From Propionibacteriaceae bacterium (GTDB lineage: Bacteria; Actinomycetota; Actinomycetes; Propionibacteriales; Propionibacteriaceae): a DNA stretch of 43,302 bases. The stretch spans positions 1 to 43,302 of the forward strand of contig JAUMWV010000012.1 in assembly GCA_030529455.1 (NCBI GenBank), given 5' to 3'. Position 1 is the stretch's first letter. Each line of letters starts with the position of its first letter. The notes beneath the pieces were generated by a model. That model was not told the origin of the DNA. It did no database searches and saw nothing but the letters and a program-made list of their open reading frames with translations. The position numbers were made by a program, and so were the translations under genes. Positions 42,206-43,302 of this stretch are shown here, one piece after another.

Positions 42206-43302
42206 ATGGGTGTGACGGAGCTTCGAGCAGCGATCAGTGATCTGGTCGCTGCTGACCAGCAGCGCCTTGAGGCTGATGCCCGTGAGGTGGCGGCGTTGGT
42301 GTTCTTGGCTGAGCATTACTCGGCTGGGGCTGACCCGATTGGGTATCCGGCTGATGAACGGTTCGGGGTCTTGGCTCATGATGGGACCCCACCGGTGTCG
42401 GACTTTTTGATTCTGGAACTTGCTGCCGCCCGGGGGATCTCGACCCCGGTCGCGGCCGGGTATCTGCATGCGGCCTTGGATTTGAAGTACCGCCACCCCC
42501 ATACCTACCAACTCGTCTTGGGGAAACGGTTGCCGTGGTGGGTTGCCCGGAAAGTCACCACCTTGTGTGGGGACCTGCCCCACCAGGCCTGTGTGGGGGT
42601 GGATGCCCGGTGGGCCCGCCAACAGGGTGGGTTACCGGTGGGGCGGAAACTCAACCTGTTGAAGGGACTCGTGGTGGCTGCTGACCCAGACCTGGCAGCC
42701 GACCAGGCCCGCCAAGCCCAACAAGACCGGTATGTCGAGATTGGCCGCTACCACCACACCACGGTGCAGGCCAGTGCCCGCCTCGACGTACTCGACGGAC
42801 TGTACCTAGATGCGTGTGTGGATCGGATCGCTGACATCCTCACCAGCCAGGGCCACCCCGAACCGAAACGGGTGCTGCGGGCCACCGCGTTGGGGATCCT
42901 GGCCACCCCAGCCCGGGCCCTGCACCTGCTCCAACACGCTACCCAACCCGCCCTCGACGACCCCACCCAGATAGCGGGTCCAGACCAGGCCCCGGCACCA
43001 GCCCCTGGTGAAACCCCGATACCGGGCCTGGGTGGGGCCCCGATACCGATCCCGGACGAGACCCCGATCCTGGGTGGGGCCCCGATACCGGGCCTGGGTG
43101 GGGTGGTCTTGCTCACCAGTACCGTCCGACCCGAGCGGGCACCTGTCCCGCCCGAAGCACCCCACCCGGCCAACGATCCCTACCCGGCCCAAGACCCCGG
43201 CCCGGCCGGTATACCCCGTCTGGGGGAGCCCGGCATGGGTAAGTCCTGCCCGGGTGACCCGGGCTTGGCTGGCATGCCCCATTCGGGAGAGCCCGACCCG
43301 GC
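42206..43302 (+). CDS. DUF222/13E12-repeat-type protein, 5' part (likely HNH endonuclease)
   Basis: The frame is open from ATG 42206 to the right edge (365 codons), so the end is missing. MGVTELRAAISDLVAADQQRLEADAREVAALVFLAEHY and FLILELAAARGISTPVAAGYLHAALDLKYRHPHTY match the start of DUF222/13E12 proteins, whose C-terminus usually carries an HNH nuclease motif; that part is outside the window. Residues ~255-365 are a Pro/Gly-rich linker with repeated PIPGLGG units, some from identical DNA. Codon choice (GCT, CTT, TTG, GGG) differs from the GC-ending codons of the genes to the left, which suggests a different history. The family is multicopy in actinobacteria and its function is not established. 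Confidence 0.75.
   Translation, partial: MGVTELRAAISDLVAADQQRLEADAREVAALVFLAEHYSAGADPIGYPADERFGVLAHDGTPPVSDFLILELAAARGISTPVAAGYLHAALDLKYRHPHTYQLVLGKRLPWWVARKVTTLCGDLPHQACVGVDARWARQQGGLPVGRKLNLLKGLVVAADPDLAADQARQAQQDRYVEIGRYHHTTVQASARLDVLDGLYLDACVDRIADILTSQGHPEPKRVLRATALGILATPARALHLLQHATQPALDDPTQIAGPDQAPAPAPGETPIPGLGGAPIPIPDETPILGGAPIPGLGGVVLLTSTVRPERAPVPPEAPHPANDPYPAQDPGPAGIPRLGEPGMGKSCPGDPGLAGMPHSGEPDP
43014..43103 (+). repeat. Imperfect repeat in the DUF222 linker
   Basis: The 24-bp units 43014-43037 and 43080-43103 are identical, and shorter related copies (CCCCGATACCG, CCCCGATCCTG) lie between them. They encode APIPGLGG-like units. Recombination or slippage could change linker length. 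Confidence 0.75.

Noticed and set aside
43014..43103. Repeats at the right end as a CRISPR array
   Set aside because: Units are in frame within a coding linker, spacing is irregular and the intervening DNA is related to the repeat; no cas genes.

Overview
The window is 43.3 kb of very GC-rich DNA from an actinobacterium. Three things point there: the base composition, the near-absence of strong Shine-Dalgarno sites in front of many operon-leading genes (TANNNT -10 boxes sit 6-8 nt before the start codon, as in leaderless actinobacterial mRNAs), and the gene families present (LCP wall-polymer ligase, RmlC-RmlD fusion, DUF222/13E12 protein, DtxR-type iron box). The family mix suggests Propionibacteriales/Propionibacteriaceae, but this is an inference from gene content, not a proven placement.

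Region 1 (1-13.9 kb) is mixed. It holds a YbaB/EbfC-like 3' fragment, prephenate dehydratase (pheA), an Fpg/Nei DNA glycosylase, an XRE regulator with a SecB-like chaperone, a three-gene lipid operon, a secreted SGNH hydrolase with a lipoprotein, a quinone oxidoreductase-like protein, tRNA-Ser(UGA), a small membrane protein, an LCP protein, a MATE exporter and tRNA-Ser(GCU) with a terminator. The lipid operon (short-chain dehydrogenase, PlsC acyltransferase, alkyl-DHAP synthase-like flavoprotein) looks like an ether-lipid pathway, and its first gene carries an in-frame TAG at codon 39.

Region 2 (13.9-17.6 kb) is an Fe(III) ABC importer (binding lipoprotein, fused double permease, ATPase). An iron-box-like operator overlaps its promoter, and a 14-bp perfect hairpin separates the binding-protein gene from the permease.

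Region 3 (17.7-41.7 kb) is a large surface-polysaccharide locus. dTDP-rhamnose genes (rmlB, a fused rmlC-rmlD, rmlA) flank most of it. It has two copies of an aminotransferase plus small phosphoglycosyl-transferase module, a TviC/WbpP-like epimerase and TviB/WbpO-like dehydrogenase (probably UDP-GalNAcA), a second nucleotide-sugar dehydrogenase, a WbpG/PseA-like amidotransferase and four glycosyltransferases, one fused to a second CgeB-like transferase domain. It also has a Wzx-type flippase, three polymerase/ligase-like membrane proteins (two O-antigen-ligase-like, one EpsG-like) and a Wzz/BY-kinase-like protein whose P-loop is destroyed. Together this describes a Wzx/Wzy-type polymer of rhamnose, amino sugar and uronic acid, which the LCP protein upstream could anchor to the wall.

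Region 4 (41.7 kb to the end) is a 0.5-kb gene-free gap followed by the 5' part of a DUF222/13E12-type gene with a visibly different codon choice, a repetitive Pro/Gly linker and a leaderless promoter. It runs off the right edge.
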